Below are positions 8,658 to 17,404 of a stretch of DNA of 36,795 nucleotides, in pieces. Source of the stretch: Candidatus Methanophagales archaeon (GTDB lineage Archaea; Halobacteriota; Syntropharchaeia; Alkanophagales; Methanospirareceae). Below the pieces are notes generated by a model. That model saw nothing but the letters and a program-made list of their open reading frames with translations, was not told the origin of the DNA and made no database searches. Where the stretch lies: assembly GCA_013139985.1 (NCBI GenBank), contig WSZT01000123.1:1-36795 (forward strand), in the 5' to 3' direction. Within the stretch, counting starts at the first letter, position 1, and each line of letters starts with the position of its first letter. The position numbers and the translations under genes were made by a program.

Positions 8658-10703
8658 ATGCATTACATAATTACAGAGAAGGGGACAACAGCAAAAAAAA
8701 TCGCGGCCATTCTATCGAATGGCAAGGCTAAGAAGAAAAAGATTGGTGGTATAGATGCACACGAGTTCGATGAAAAGGTAGTTATAGGACTGAGCGGGCA
8801 TGTCTTTCGTCTTGACTTCCCGGATAGCTATAATAATTGGAGCAAAGTGGATCCTTACAAGCTGATAGATGCCAAAATAGTTACTGTTGCATTAAAAAAG
8901 GATATAGTTAAAATGCTGGGTCAGATAGCAAAAAAAGCCGATTATATTACCATTGCTACTGATTACGATCGAGAAGGGGAGTTAATAGGCGTTGAAGCGC
9001 TCAACAATATCAAAAAGATAAACCCTGAATTGAAGGTTGATCGGATGCGATACAGTGCTATAACAGAGAAGGACATAAAAGATAGTTTTGCGGCAAGAAG
9101 TAAGGTAGATTATAACTTAGCAGCATCAGCCGAAGTGAGGCAGATAATAGACCTGGTCTGGGGTGCATCACTGACTAGGTTCATATCCCTATCTGCAAAT
9201 CGGTTGGGCGAAGGGTTCTTTTCGGTTGGACGAGTGCAATCCCCAACACTTGCGTTACTTGTAGAGAAGGAGAAAGAGATAGCGAACTTCGTACCGCGTA
9301 AGTATTGGGAACTGCATGCGAAATTAAAGACAGAAACCGGTGAGATTTTTGACGTAACACATAAAACAGCTAAATTCTGGGAAAAGGACGAAGCGGAAGG
9401 GGCAAAAGCGCGAATAGAAGCTGCCAAATCGGGCGTTATTCGTACGCTAAAGACGAAGTTACGGGTTGAGAAGCCGCCTACACCTTTTGATACTACCAGT
9501 TTTATAAGTGCTGCATCCGCTATAAGCTATACTCCGAAGCGTCTAATGGCTATCGCAGAGGGGTTATACCTTGGCGGACTCATCTCTTATCATCGTACTG
9601 ATAATACCACCTATCCTGACACGCTTGATTTAAAGGCGTTAGTGCAGATGTTCCAGAAGCACAAAGAATTTGGTAAGCATGCCAAGTTGCTACTCACGAA
9701 AAAGGAATTAAAGCCAACTGCAGGTAAAAAAAAGACCACTGACCATCCGCCCATACATCCGGTCGCAGAAACAACAAAAGATAAGCTAGAGAAGGACGAA
9801 TGGAAAGTCTATGAACTTGTAGTTCGGCGTTTTTTAGCTACACTTTCGGACGCTGCGAAATGGGAAGATACAAATGTGACGGCTGAGATAGGCGACGAGC
9901 CATTAACAGCAAAGGGTAGACTACTGAAGGAGCAAGGTTTCCTCGCCATATATCCGTATCAGAAGAAGGAGGAGCTGGTAATACCACAGTTAAAAGAGGA
10001 TGAGAAAGTAGATCTTGAGCATATCGAGCTTGTAGAGAAGGAAACGAAACCGCCAAACAGGATTTCGCAGGCGGGACTAATAAAGAAGATGGATGACTTG
10101 GGGCTGGGCACGAAGAGTACGCGACATGAGATAATAGGGAAGTTGTATGATAGAACATACGTGCAGGGCAATCCGGCAAAACCAACGGAGAAGGCAGTTG
10201 CGCTTATAGATTCATTAGAGAAATACGCCGCGCTGATAACGAAGTCGGAGATGACAAAAACGCTCGAGTTGGAGATGGATGAGATAAGTGAGGGAAAACG
10301 GAAGAAGAATGAAGTTGCAGAAGATTCGCGAAATATGCTGAAAGACGTGTTTGCGGATCTGAAGAAGAACCGTAGTGAAATTGGAAACTCGCTCAAAGAA
10401 GCTGTAAGGGCAGATAAAATCGTAGGATCATGCCCTAAATGTGACTCGGATCTGTTATTGTTATCTTCTAGACGCGGTAAGCGATTTATAGGCTGTAGCA
10501 ATTATCCTGCTTGTGAATTCTCGCTTCCAATGCCAAAGAGTGGTAGAGTTGTTGTGACCGAGGACAAATGCGATGAACATCCCTATATGTTTAAGTTGAA
10601 GATAATAAAAAAGGGTGCGCGCCCCTGGGATTTCGGCTGTCCATATTGCAATTTCCAGCAGTGGCAGGATAAAGTAAAAAGTGAGAAAAAAGGTGAGAAT
10701 TGA
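8658..10703 (+). CDS. topA: DNA topoisomerase I (type IA)
   Basis: 681 aa; Toprim (ATDYDREGELIG), SYHRTDNTTYP, C-terminal zinc-finger CPKCDSDLLLLSSRRGKRFIGCSNYPACEF. Confidence 0.95.
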   Translation: MHYIITEKGTTAKKIAAILSNGKAKKKKIGGIDAHEFDEKVVIGLSGHVFRLDFPDSYNNWSKVDPYKLIDAKIVTVALKKDIVKMLGQIAKKADYITIATDYDREGELIGVEALNNIKKINPELKVDRMRYSAITEKDIKDSFAARSKVDYNLAASAEVRQIIDLVWGASLTRFISLSANRLGEGFFSVGRVQSPTLALLVEKEKEIANFVPRKYWELHAKLKTETGEIFDVTHKTAKFWEKDEAEGAKARIEAAKSGVIRTLKTKLRVEKPPTPFDTTSFISAASAISYTPKRLMAIAEGLYLGGLISYHRTDNTTYPDTLDLKALVQMFQKHKEFGKHAKLLLTKKELKPTAGKKKTTDHPPIHPVAETTKDKLEKDEWKVYELVVRRFLATLSDAAKWEDTNVTAEIGDEPLTAKGRLLKEQGFLAIYPYQKKEELVIPQLKEDEKVDLEHIELVEKETKPPNRISQAGLIKKMDDLGLGTKSTRHEIIGKLYDRTYVQGNPAKPTEKAVALIDSLEKYAALITKSEMTKTLELEMDEISEGKRKKNEVAEDSRNMLKDVFADLKKNRSEIGNSLKEAVRADKIVGSCPKCDSDLLLLSSRRGKRFIGCSNYPACEFSLPMPKSGRVVVTEDKCDEHPYMFKLKIIKKGARPWDFGCPYCNFQQWQDKVKSEKKGEN

Positions 10704-10713
10704 CAAGTGCCTC

Positions 10714-10737
10714 AACTTTTTTTACACGCAAAAAGTT
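10714..10737. terminator. Bidirectional hairpin between convergent topA and ATPase F
   Basis: aacttttt (10714-10721) / aaaaagtt (10730-10737), perfect 8-bp stem between converging genes. Confidence 0.5.
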
Positions 10738-11061
10738 TCACTTAATCGCGACACCAACTGCACGTTTTATCAATAAGCCTATTTCGTCAACCGCATCCAC
10801 CATAGGTCCTTTCTTATCGGGCACTTCAATGATAACGGGGATCACGCCGCTTTTCTTCGCATTTATCGCTCTTATCTTCTCTTTGTTCCGCGCTACGGCG
10901 GCAATCCTTTCGCTTATAATTACAACAGCAACCGCATCCCGTACTAAATTATCTAACACACGAGTAACATCCTCATTGTCCGTGGAACATTCATACACTT
11001 TCGTTACTCCCGCAAGCCGGAAACCACTTGCAGTCTCAGAGTCCCCAATTACTGCAATCAT
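10738..11061 (-). CDS. atpF: A-type ATP synthase subunit F
   Basis: 107 aa; MIAVIGDSETASGFRLAGV, VVIISERIA. Confidence 0.9.
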   Translation of the reverse strand: MIAVIGDSETASGFRLAGVTKVYECSTDNEDVTRVLDNLVRDAVAVVIISERIAAVARNKEKIRAINAKKSGVIPVIIEVPDKKGPMVDAVDEIGLLIKRAVGVAIK

Positions 11062-11717
11062 TTTTCTGTAAAGAGCGTTTTCATTATATCTTCCCTTATA
11101 CTGGCAGAGTATCGAGTCATACGCTGTTCAAAAGTATTATTCACCTCTATTTTACCCTCTTTTCCTCGCACTATGACTCCACCTGCGGACTTTATCCTTT
11201 CACGGGATAGCGATAATTTTACAGGTACCGTTATATCATGGCTTAGTTCAGTAGATACTTTCTTAAGTATAGATTTGTCTATGTAAGACACATCCTCCTC
11301 GCAAATCACTGCTTCCAATTCATTGTCTGTGCCACCACCAGCAATTAGATTTATTGAAGCGTCCTTTATCAAACCAGCCATGATGTCAGAATACGAAACA
11401 CCTTTGAAACCTTCTTCTTTTACTTTCTTTATCCTCTGCATTGTTTCCTCTAACGCCTTCTTTGTCATCTCCTCCTCAGCATTCCATTTAAGCTTCCTTG
11501 CATTCAGCCGCGCGGCTCTAACCATCCGCTCTTTCTCCTCCAGACCTCGCGCTTCCTCAGCCACAATAAAGTCCTTTTTTCGATCTTCTATCTCTTCTCT
11601 CGCTTCACTAATCAGCTCACTCGCCTTCGCCTCAGCTTCGCGCACTATCTTATCGCACTCAGCATTTGTTTCATCTTTTATCCGCCCCTCTATCTCATTC
11701 ACACCCAAGCGAATCAC
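11058..11717 (-). CDS. atpE: A-type ATP synthase subunit E
   Basis: 219 aa coiled-coil N-terminus, C-terminal AGGVIVRGKEGKIEVNNTFEQRM; 4-bp overlaps with neighbours. Confidence 0.88.
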   Translation of the reverse strand: MIRLGVNEIEGRIKDETNAECDKIVREAEAKASELISEAREEIEDRKKDFIVAEEARGLEEKERMVRAARLNARKLKWNAEEEMTKKALEETMQRIKKVKEEGFKGVSYSDIMAGLIKDASINLIAGGGTDNELEAVICEEDVSYIDKSILKKVSTELSHDITVPVKLSLSRERIKSAGGVIVRGKEGKIEVNNTFEQRMTRYSASIREDIMKTLFTEK

Positions 11718-12031
11718 CCCAACCCCAATATCTTTTCTAGCACTATGCTTGCCGTGTTCTCGATATTAGATTCCGCAATAGATCTCAGCTTCTCTGCCTC
11801 GGCCTCCGCATTTTTCATTAGCTCTTTCTCTTCCTCTCCGCCTTCCTTCGCATACTTATCGGCAACCTCAAAGGAGACGTTCTTCTCATCCACACGCGCT
11901 GCCTCTTTTCGCCCTTTTACTTCTTCCTCTGCCGCCCTTGCTATCTCTACAGCACGCTCTTTGGCCGCTTCTATCTGCTTCTGACCTGCCTCTTCCCTTT
12001 CTCTTATAAACCTTAATGCTTCTACTGCCAT
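11714..12031 (-). CDS. ahaH: A-type ATP synthase subunit H (peripheral stalk)
   Basis: 105 aa Ala/Glu/Lys-rich coiled coil beginning ALRFIREREEAGQKQIEAAKERA, first in the H-E-F operon. Confidence 0.8.
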   Translation of the reverse strand: MAVEALRFIREREEAGQKQIEAAKERAVEIARAAEEEVKGRKEAARVDEKNVSFEVADKYAKEGGEEEKELMKNAEAEAEKLRSIAESNIENTASIVLEKILGLG

Positions 12032-12165
12032 TGTATATTCTTCTATAATGGGACGACTGTATTATAGCTTTTTAAATGTTTCATTTATAATTATTTATCC
12101 TTTTTAAAAGGTTGTTAAACTCGCTCTCTCTATATAAGATTACTAAAAAGTTAGGTTAATTATTT

Positions 12166-12957
12166 ATGATACCGAAAATAAGTTTCTCCGCGGTAGATGC
12201 GACCAGCAACCCCGTGGAGTGGATGTATAGAATAGAAGATGCTGGCTTTCAGGGCTGGGAGATTGTGGGTGAAGGCGAGCAGAAAGTGGAAGGCGAATTT
12301 AAAGAGCGGGTGAGGGCGATAAGCGAAACGACAAATCTCATCCTTTCATTGCATTCCCCGCTCTCGGATATTAACATAGCAAGTGTAAACGAGCGGATGA
12401 GGGAAGAAAGCATAAGGCAGATAAAGGAGTGCATAGATGCGGCATACGAGTTCATTGCAGATATATGCGTAGTACATCCTGGCCTTTTCTCGCCATTGAC
12501 CGTGCAGATGCCGGAGAAGGCGTTTCAGAAAGCGATTGCGAGTCTAACAACAATATGTGATTTTGCTGCGGAACGTGGGTTGCGAATAGCATTAGAGAAT
12601 CTAACATCGGCGAAAATGCTTATGGGTCGGGATCCGGAAGAACTCAATCGAATAGTGCGCGGTGTGAATGCGGATAATCTTGGACTCTGTCTTGACGTGG
12701 CGCATGCAAATACGACAAAGACGCTAGACGAATTTTTAAATAAGAAGGCGACTGCTGTAGAGATAATACACATGCATGCAAGCGACAACTTTGGCGCTGA
12801 TGACCTGCATTTGCCATTGGGCGAGGGCAACCTGGATTATAAAAAGGTGTTGGCATGGATAAAGGACTATGAATATCACGGGCTAATGGTGCTGGAATTG
12901 TATACCTTAGAGGGCGGGATAGAGAGCTTGGCGCTTATACAAAAGCACTTAACATGA
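12166..12957 (+). CDS. sugar phosphate isomerase/epimerase (xylose isomerase-like TIM barrel)
   Basis: IALENLTSAKMLMGRDPEEL, LGLCLDVAHAN, HMHASDNFGADDLHLPLGEGNLDY. Confidence 0.85.
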   Translation: MIPKISFSAVDATSNPVEWMYRIEDAGFQGWEIVGEGEQKVEGEFKERVRAISETTNLILSLHSPLSDINIASVNERMREESIRQIKECIDAAYEFIADICVVHPGLFSPLTVQMPEKAFQKAIASLTTICDFAAERGLRIALENLTSAKMLMGRDPEELNRIVRGVNADNLGLCLDVAHANTTKTLDEFLNKKATAVEIIHMHASDNFGADDLHLPLGEGNLDYKKVLAWIKDYEYHGLMVLELYTLEGGIESLALIQKHLT

Positions 12958-12975
12958 CGTCAAATAGAATAGGGA

Positions 12976-13235
12976 TCACGAGACCATAGCATCAAGGTCT
13001 GTGTCGAGATATGCAGCCATTTCATTGCAGTACCCATGTGTGGCAGTCTCAATAGTATATAGTTTTTTTGGTGCGAGTGCTTTTGCGTATGTCCGCTGTG
13101 CATTTTCGTATGCTATGATCGTATCGTTTAGGGAATATCGGGACCTGAAAGAAATATCACAGCAGCTATTGCCGCGATGCTAATAGCAAGTATTATTATT
13201 GCAGTGCGTGCTCCACCCTTTTGGTTTTTGGCCAT
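12976..13235 (-). pseudogene. Internally deleted alpha/beta hydrolase (dienelactone hydrolase-like) remnant
   Basis: On the minus strand MAKNQKGGARTAIIILAISIAAIAAVIFLSGPDIP* (13235-13128), then in another frame NDTIIAYENAQRTYAKALAPKKLYTIETATHGYCNEMAAYLDTDLDAMVS* (to 12976). The latter resembles an alpha/beta hydrolase C-terminus with the Asp and His regions. Confidence 0.5.
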
Positions 13236-13309
13236 TAATTAGATAAAATATTTATGATTCATAGTTATAGTATGTCATTATATCAGGAGATAAGAAAGAG
13301 GCGATAAAA

Positions 13310-15028
13310 ATGAGTGCAATATTGCGTGTTCATGGGCTTTGTAAGCGGTACGAATTGTCAAAGATAGATAGAGATCTGGTAGCGCTGGATGATGTATCTT
13401 TTAAGTTAGAAAAAGGCGAGACGCTAGGGGTAATCGGAATGAGTGGGGCAGGTAAGACAACTTTGCTTCGCATGCTTCGCGGTTATGAGCGGTTTGATGA
13501 AGGTGTAATAGAGATAGATGGCATTAAAGTGACACCTGATTCATCTTGGTCTGAGTACAGGAAGCTTAGAGAAAAGACGGCTTTTCATCTTCAGCGCTCT
13601 TTTGCACTTTATAATATTTCCGTGATAGACAATGTAATAAAACGGCTGAGGTCGAAGCAAACAGGTTTTGAAGATGTACCTGTGTTTGATGACGAATACG
13701 ATGAGCTAAAGGAAGAGGCATTTAAAATTCTCGATCTTGTTGGATTACGAGACAAATGGAATCACCTATACACGATTTTGAGCGGTGGCGACAAACAAAG
13801 GGTTTTGCTCGCGCGGCAACTAGCAAAAGAGCCCGCCATATTGCTCCTTGATGAACCCGGCACGATGTCTGACCCTCTAACGAGGAAATATCTGCTTGAG
13901 TCTGTAAGACGGGTGAAAGATAAAACAGATCTATCCATTTTACTCGTCTCTCACATGCCCGAAGTGCATGAATATCTTTGCGATCGGTTGCTCATGATGG
14001 ATAAAGGGAAGATAGTAGAAGACGGAGAAACGAAAAACGTAATCGATAAGTTCTTAACCCCTCTTGAGCCCGTAAAGCCTTTAGCACCAATAAAGGATGT
14101 GCAAGACACGATGATCTGGATTGACGGTGTCTGGAAGAAATATGACCTGGTCACATACCATACATTGATGCGAACGATAGAAATGCAAGACATAAATGTC
14201 AAGATTCCGAGAGGCAGCATAGTAGGGATAGTTGGTCCTTCTGCAATGGGGAAGACGGTTTTAATGCGCTTATTAGGCGGTTTTGAGAAGCCAGATGGAG
14301 GTCATATTCTGATCAGGATAGGAACAGTAGACTTTGCTAATATTAGCGAATATGGTAGTAGATCAATAGAAGCGCGGAGTAAATTAGGTATTATTCATCA
14401 GGAGTTTGCACTTCCGCCTTACCAGCTCGTTCAAGACCTTTTTGCACGACGGATCGGGTTGAAGAAGTTCGAGATGGTGAAACATGCGATGGAAAGGGCG
14501 GAGGAATTTGGTATTAGTGACGTCACGCTCGATGTTCTTTTACGACTTGCTGATTTGCCGGAGGAAGAGGCTAAGGGTAGACTCCGGGAGATAGATCTTG
14601 ATATAGGGCTATTGAATGAACTGTTCCCTGTATATCCGGCGACCGAAGCATTTAATGCGGCTAAGCCATACCTAAAAGCGGTGAACTTGCCTGAGGAGAT
14701 ATTCAGTCGTTACATTTCGGAGACGAGTGTGGGCGAGGAGATAAGGCTCGCAATTGCTTCTCTTATGGCTTCAAACTGTGAAATTCTACTATTAGACGAG
14801 CCTTTTGGTGACATAGACCCTGTTTCGTTGCGTATGGTAACGAATGCATTGAAAGATTTGAATCGTAAGTTCGGTACAACTATGTTAGTTGTGAGTCATC
14901 AGCTAGACGTGATTCGAGAGCTTACGCACGAAGCGATATTAATAGATGAGGGAAGACTTGTGTTGCGAGGCGATCCGGATGAGGTGTGTGATACATTCCT
15001 GACGCAGAAGTTTAAAGAGCTGGAATAA
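13310..15028 (+). CDS. atwA: methyl-coenzyme M reductase system component A2 (tandem ABC ATPase)
   Basis: 572 aa with two ABC domains: Walker A GMSGAGKTTLLRML and GPSAMGKTVLMRLL, LSGGDKQRVLLARQL, LLLDEPFGDIDP. Confidence 0.9.
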   Translation: MSAILRVHGLCKRYELSKIDRDLVALDDVSFKLEKGETLGVIGMSGAGKTTLLRMLRGYERFDEGVIEIDGIKVTPDSSWSEYRKLREKTAFHLQRSFALYNISVIDNVIKRLRSKQTGFEDVPVFDDEYDELKEEAFKILDLVGLRDKWNHLYTILSGGDKQRVLLARQLAKEPAILLLDEPGTMSDPLTRKYLLESVRRVKDKTDLSILLVSHMPEVHEYLCDRLLMMDKGKIVEDGETKNVIDKFLTPLEPVKPLAPIKDVQDTMIWIDGVWKKYDLVTYHTLMRTIEMQDINVKIPRGSIVGIVGPSAMGKTVLMRLLGGFEKPDGGHILIRIGTVDFANISEYGSRSIEARSKLGIIHQEFALPPYQLVQDLFARRIGLKKFEMVKHAMERAEEFGISDVTLDVLLRLADLPEEEAKGRLREIDLDIGLLNELFPVYPATEAFNAAKPYLKAVNLPEEIFSRYISETSVGEEIRLAIASLMASNCEILLLDEPFGDIDPVSLRMVTNALKDLNRKFGTTMLVVSHQLDVIRELTHEAILIDEGRLVLRGDPDEVCDTFLTQKFKELE

Positions 15029-15038
15029 ATAAGGTTTT

Positions 15039-15113
15039 GCTCCGCTGGTGTAGTTCGGCCAAGCATGCGGGCCTCTCGAGCCCACGACCTGGGTTCAAAT
15101 CCCAGGCGGAGCA
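15039..15113 (+). tRNA. tRNA-Glu (anticodon CTC)
   Basis: GCTCCGC...GCGGAGC acceptor with A discriminator, GGGC-CTCTCGA-GCCC anticodon arm (CTC), GGTTCAAATCC T-arm; CCA not encoded. Confidence 0.93.
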
Positions 15114-15459
15114 TGTTATATCACAATTTGAAGTAGAGACGGATTTAACTAAAAGCCATAGAGGTTATACTGTCTTAATCGCTGAAACGGGCAGCGAAAT
15201 TTTGATGATAGAAATCGAACATCGCAGCCCTAAAGAGCAAATAGAGAAAAACATAAGGAAAAACCTTGAAAACTCTGATGTTGTCTATGAGATAGCCAGC
15301 GATGAGATAGCGAAGAAGAAAGCGATTCAGGTGGCGTTGAAAGTGATGTTCCGATTGAGAAAAGAAAAGCCAGATAAAGACCTAAAAGTCAAGATAGCCA
15401 GTATTAATGAGTTAAAACAGAGTGGGTTTAGGGAGTGGTTTGAGGTGAGGAATAAGTGA
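15114..15459 (+). pseudogene. C-terminal fragment of a nuclease-like (possibly PD-(D/E)XK) protein directly abutting tRNA-Glu
   Basis: The frame starts inside the tRNA; credible protein only from HVISQFEVETD... ending NELKQSGFREWFEVRNK. GYTVLI...ILMIEIEH..PKEQIEKNIRKNLE resembles C-terminal nuclease-like domains. Confidence 0.4.
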
Positions 15460-15824
15460 GCATAAATGAGAATGCGTGTTTTTACCACATGACCTTGAGA
15501 ATACAAGAATAAGGGAGAATAGTAAAAGGGCTTTCTTTAAAAACCTTCGGCTGCATTCGAGGATATCTAACTTATCCACTTTTGCGTCTTGATAAGTGTG
15601 ATCGCTATATGCTATAATAAAGCTGGATTTATTCTTTCTATAGATGGCTGTGGTGGAGAAATTAGTTTAAGCTAAATAGAAAGTTTATATAGCGAACAAT
15701 CATATCTATTTATATAGGGACAACAATATTCAATAGTATTCAATAAAGGAGGAGATAAAGGTCGATCAAGAGTAACCTTTAAGAGGGTTAAACAAAAAAT
15801 CATTTAAAACAAGGAGGTAAAATT

Positions 15825-15869
15825 ATGAAAATTCAAGATTGTTTTTATTCGGATCCGTTTGATTGTTAA
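15825..15869 (+). CDS. 14-aa micro-ORF MKIQDCFYSDPFDC
   Basis: Strong Shine-Dalgarno aaggaggt 6 nt upstream of ATG; TATA-like tttatata upstream (~15683 and ~15711). Only ORF on this strand before the convergent gene. Confidence 0.35.
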   Translation: MKIQDCFYSDPFDC

Positions 15870-15894
15870 ATTAATAGTTATCGCGGAAGGGGTA

Positions 15895-17088
15895 TCACGT
15901 ATTTTTTATGGAGGCAGAGGCATCGTTCTTTTCCTCTAAGAAGTCTGCCCATTTATTTTCAATCTCTCCATGCCAGGAAGGACTTAAAAGTAAAATATCT
16001 TTGTCATTTAGAAGCTCGCAAATAATATTGTGAGCTTTTTGTTTTGATTTTTCATCTTCCTTCTCGCTCAAATGTTGTAACGCCCAAGCGCAACTTTCCC
16101 AATAATGATAATAATCCTGAAAATCCTTTTTAGATACCTCTTTTAAAATTTCGTTACTACATTTTAATGCTAGCACTTTATCTCGTCTGGTTGGCTTATT
16201 AAATTCTTCGACTCTAGCAGCTTCAGCTAAGAAATATACCCAATTACTTTTACAGCGATATATATCTTCTTTATATTCGTTTTCAGACAATTTTTTTGCA
16301 TAGTGCAAACTGCCCTTAGCTTTCTCTATGGCAATCCTAATTAAATCTTCAAATATTTTTTTTGTATGAATATCCTGAGTGCTCTTTTCTACTTTTACTT
16401 CCTCCCAAACCACGAATAGTTGCCAAAAAGTAAATCCCGTGCTTCTTAGCATTTGAGCTCTAAATAAATTTTGACGATTTTCAATCTCATTTTCTGTTCT
16501 TTGCGAAAGCTCCCCTTCTCTTCTCGAGACTTCATTCACGTGCTTTTCTATACGCTTATGAACCTCGTCTTCTGTCCTGTGGGCTTTATTCAGATCCTCT
16601 TTGATACGTTTATGAACCTCATCTTCTGTCTGTTTGATTCCTTGAGTTATACGTGTCGATAATCGCTCTTGTAAGGATTCATATATTAAAACGCTAAAAC
16701 CTGTCAAACCTACTGCAAGTAAAGTAATAAGGATAAGCAAAAGATTGGCTATGTCTATAACACCTGTAGGTGGATCTTTTTCAAATAAGCCGTACCATAA
16801 AAAAGGTTGTGCAATACCAAATGCAATTACAAAAATGATAACAAGAACATTTTGAGGCCCTGTACCTAATTTCTTTGCTTCGACTACCGCAATTATCTGT
16901 CCCTGATCTACAAGAGCGTAGTCAACAGGACCGTTTGAAGTAGGATATTCCTCAATAGCATGAGATAGATAGGAGCTCAAATGTTTTGATTCATGGTATT
17001 TTATAAGTTTCCAGCCTATGGCTTCAAGTTTATGGTCAATGCGCCGCTTTCGTGTTTCCTGTTCTGTTTCTTCTGTCATACAGACCAT
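15895..17088 (-). CDS. Chimeric protein: HsdR-N-like nuclease half + two TM segments + coiled coil + helical-repeat-like C-terminus
   Basis: N-terminal RRIDHKLEAIGWKL...GPVDYALVDQGQIIAVVEAKKLGTGPQNVL resembles the type I restriction R-subunit N-terminus. Then hydrophobic VIIFVIAFGIAQPFLWYGLF and ANLLLILITLLAVGLTGFSVLIY, heptad-rich repeats and a helical C-terminal region. Confidence 0.7.
   Translation of the reverse strand: MVCMTEETEQETRKRRIDHKLEAIGWKLIKYHESKHLSSYLSHAIEEYPTSNGPVDYALVDQGQIIAVVEAKKLGTGPQNVLVIIFVIAFGIAQPFLWYGLFEKDPPTGVIDIANLLLILITLLAVGLTGFSVLIYESLQERLSTRITQGIKQTEDEVHKRIKEDLNKAHRTEDEVHKRIEKHVNEVSRREGELSQRTENEIENRQNLFRAQMLRSTGFTFWQLFVVWEEVKVEKSTQDIHTKKIFEDLIRIAIEKAKGSLHYAKKLSENEYKEDIYRCKSNWVYFLAEAARVEEFNKPTRRDKVLALKCSNEILKEVSKKDFQDYYHYWESCAWALQHLSEKEDEKSKQKAHNIICELLNDKDILLLSPSWHGEIENKWADFLEEKNDASASIKNT
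16551..16630. repeat. 54-bp period tandem repeat within the chimeric gene
   Basis: tacgcttatgaacctcgtcttctgtc (16551-16576) and tacgtttatgaacctcatcttctgtc (16605-16630), 54 bp apart; encodes TEDEVHKRI-type 18-aa units. Confidence 0.7.
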
Positions 17089-17159
17089 ATCCCATAGATA
17101 ATTAGTATTCGCTCAGCTATGATAAAGGTATGAGGTGTGAGTTGTCAGGTAGGAGTATC

Positions 17160-17366
17160 CTAAGTCAAGCCCCTAAAACCTATAACCTGACACCTGCCCC
17201 AATACATTTTCACTTTTTGCGATCCTTCTTTTGACGTATCGAAGAGGAAGTTGATGCTGCCCAGGGCATGGATTATTGCCACAGCCCAGATCTCCATCCG
17301 ACCGGAAAGGAAAGGAACATTCCGCTTGCGTGACATTTTCCGTATTAGTTTCTCGCATAACTGCAT
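17160..17366 (-). pseudogene. DUF6398-like domain fragment
   Basis: LCEKLIRKMSRKRNVPFLSGRMEIWAVAIIHALGSINFLFDTS matches my memory of the DUF6398 core (RKR..PL..GRPEIWAAAIV.A.G..NFLFDKS). The following TADELAEFF...STASNKA region is absent. Confidence 0.5.
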
Positions 17367-17404
17367 GTTGTGAACAATTTATATAACTTTAGGTATTTGA
17401 CGAT

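Noticed and set aside
9959-10501. Antisense 180-aa ORF in topA
   Set aside because: Ser/Phe-rich shadow of the topA coding sequence with no domain signal.
13001-13183. + strand 60-aa ORF MSRYAAISLQYPCVAV...
   Set aside because: Better explained as antisense of the alpha/beta-hydrolase remnant on the minus strand.
15037-15113. Start of the 140-aa ORF MLRWCSSAKHAGLSSPRPGF
   Set aside because: This stretch is the tRNA-Glu gene itself; the translated N-terminus is not protein.
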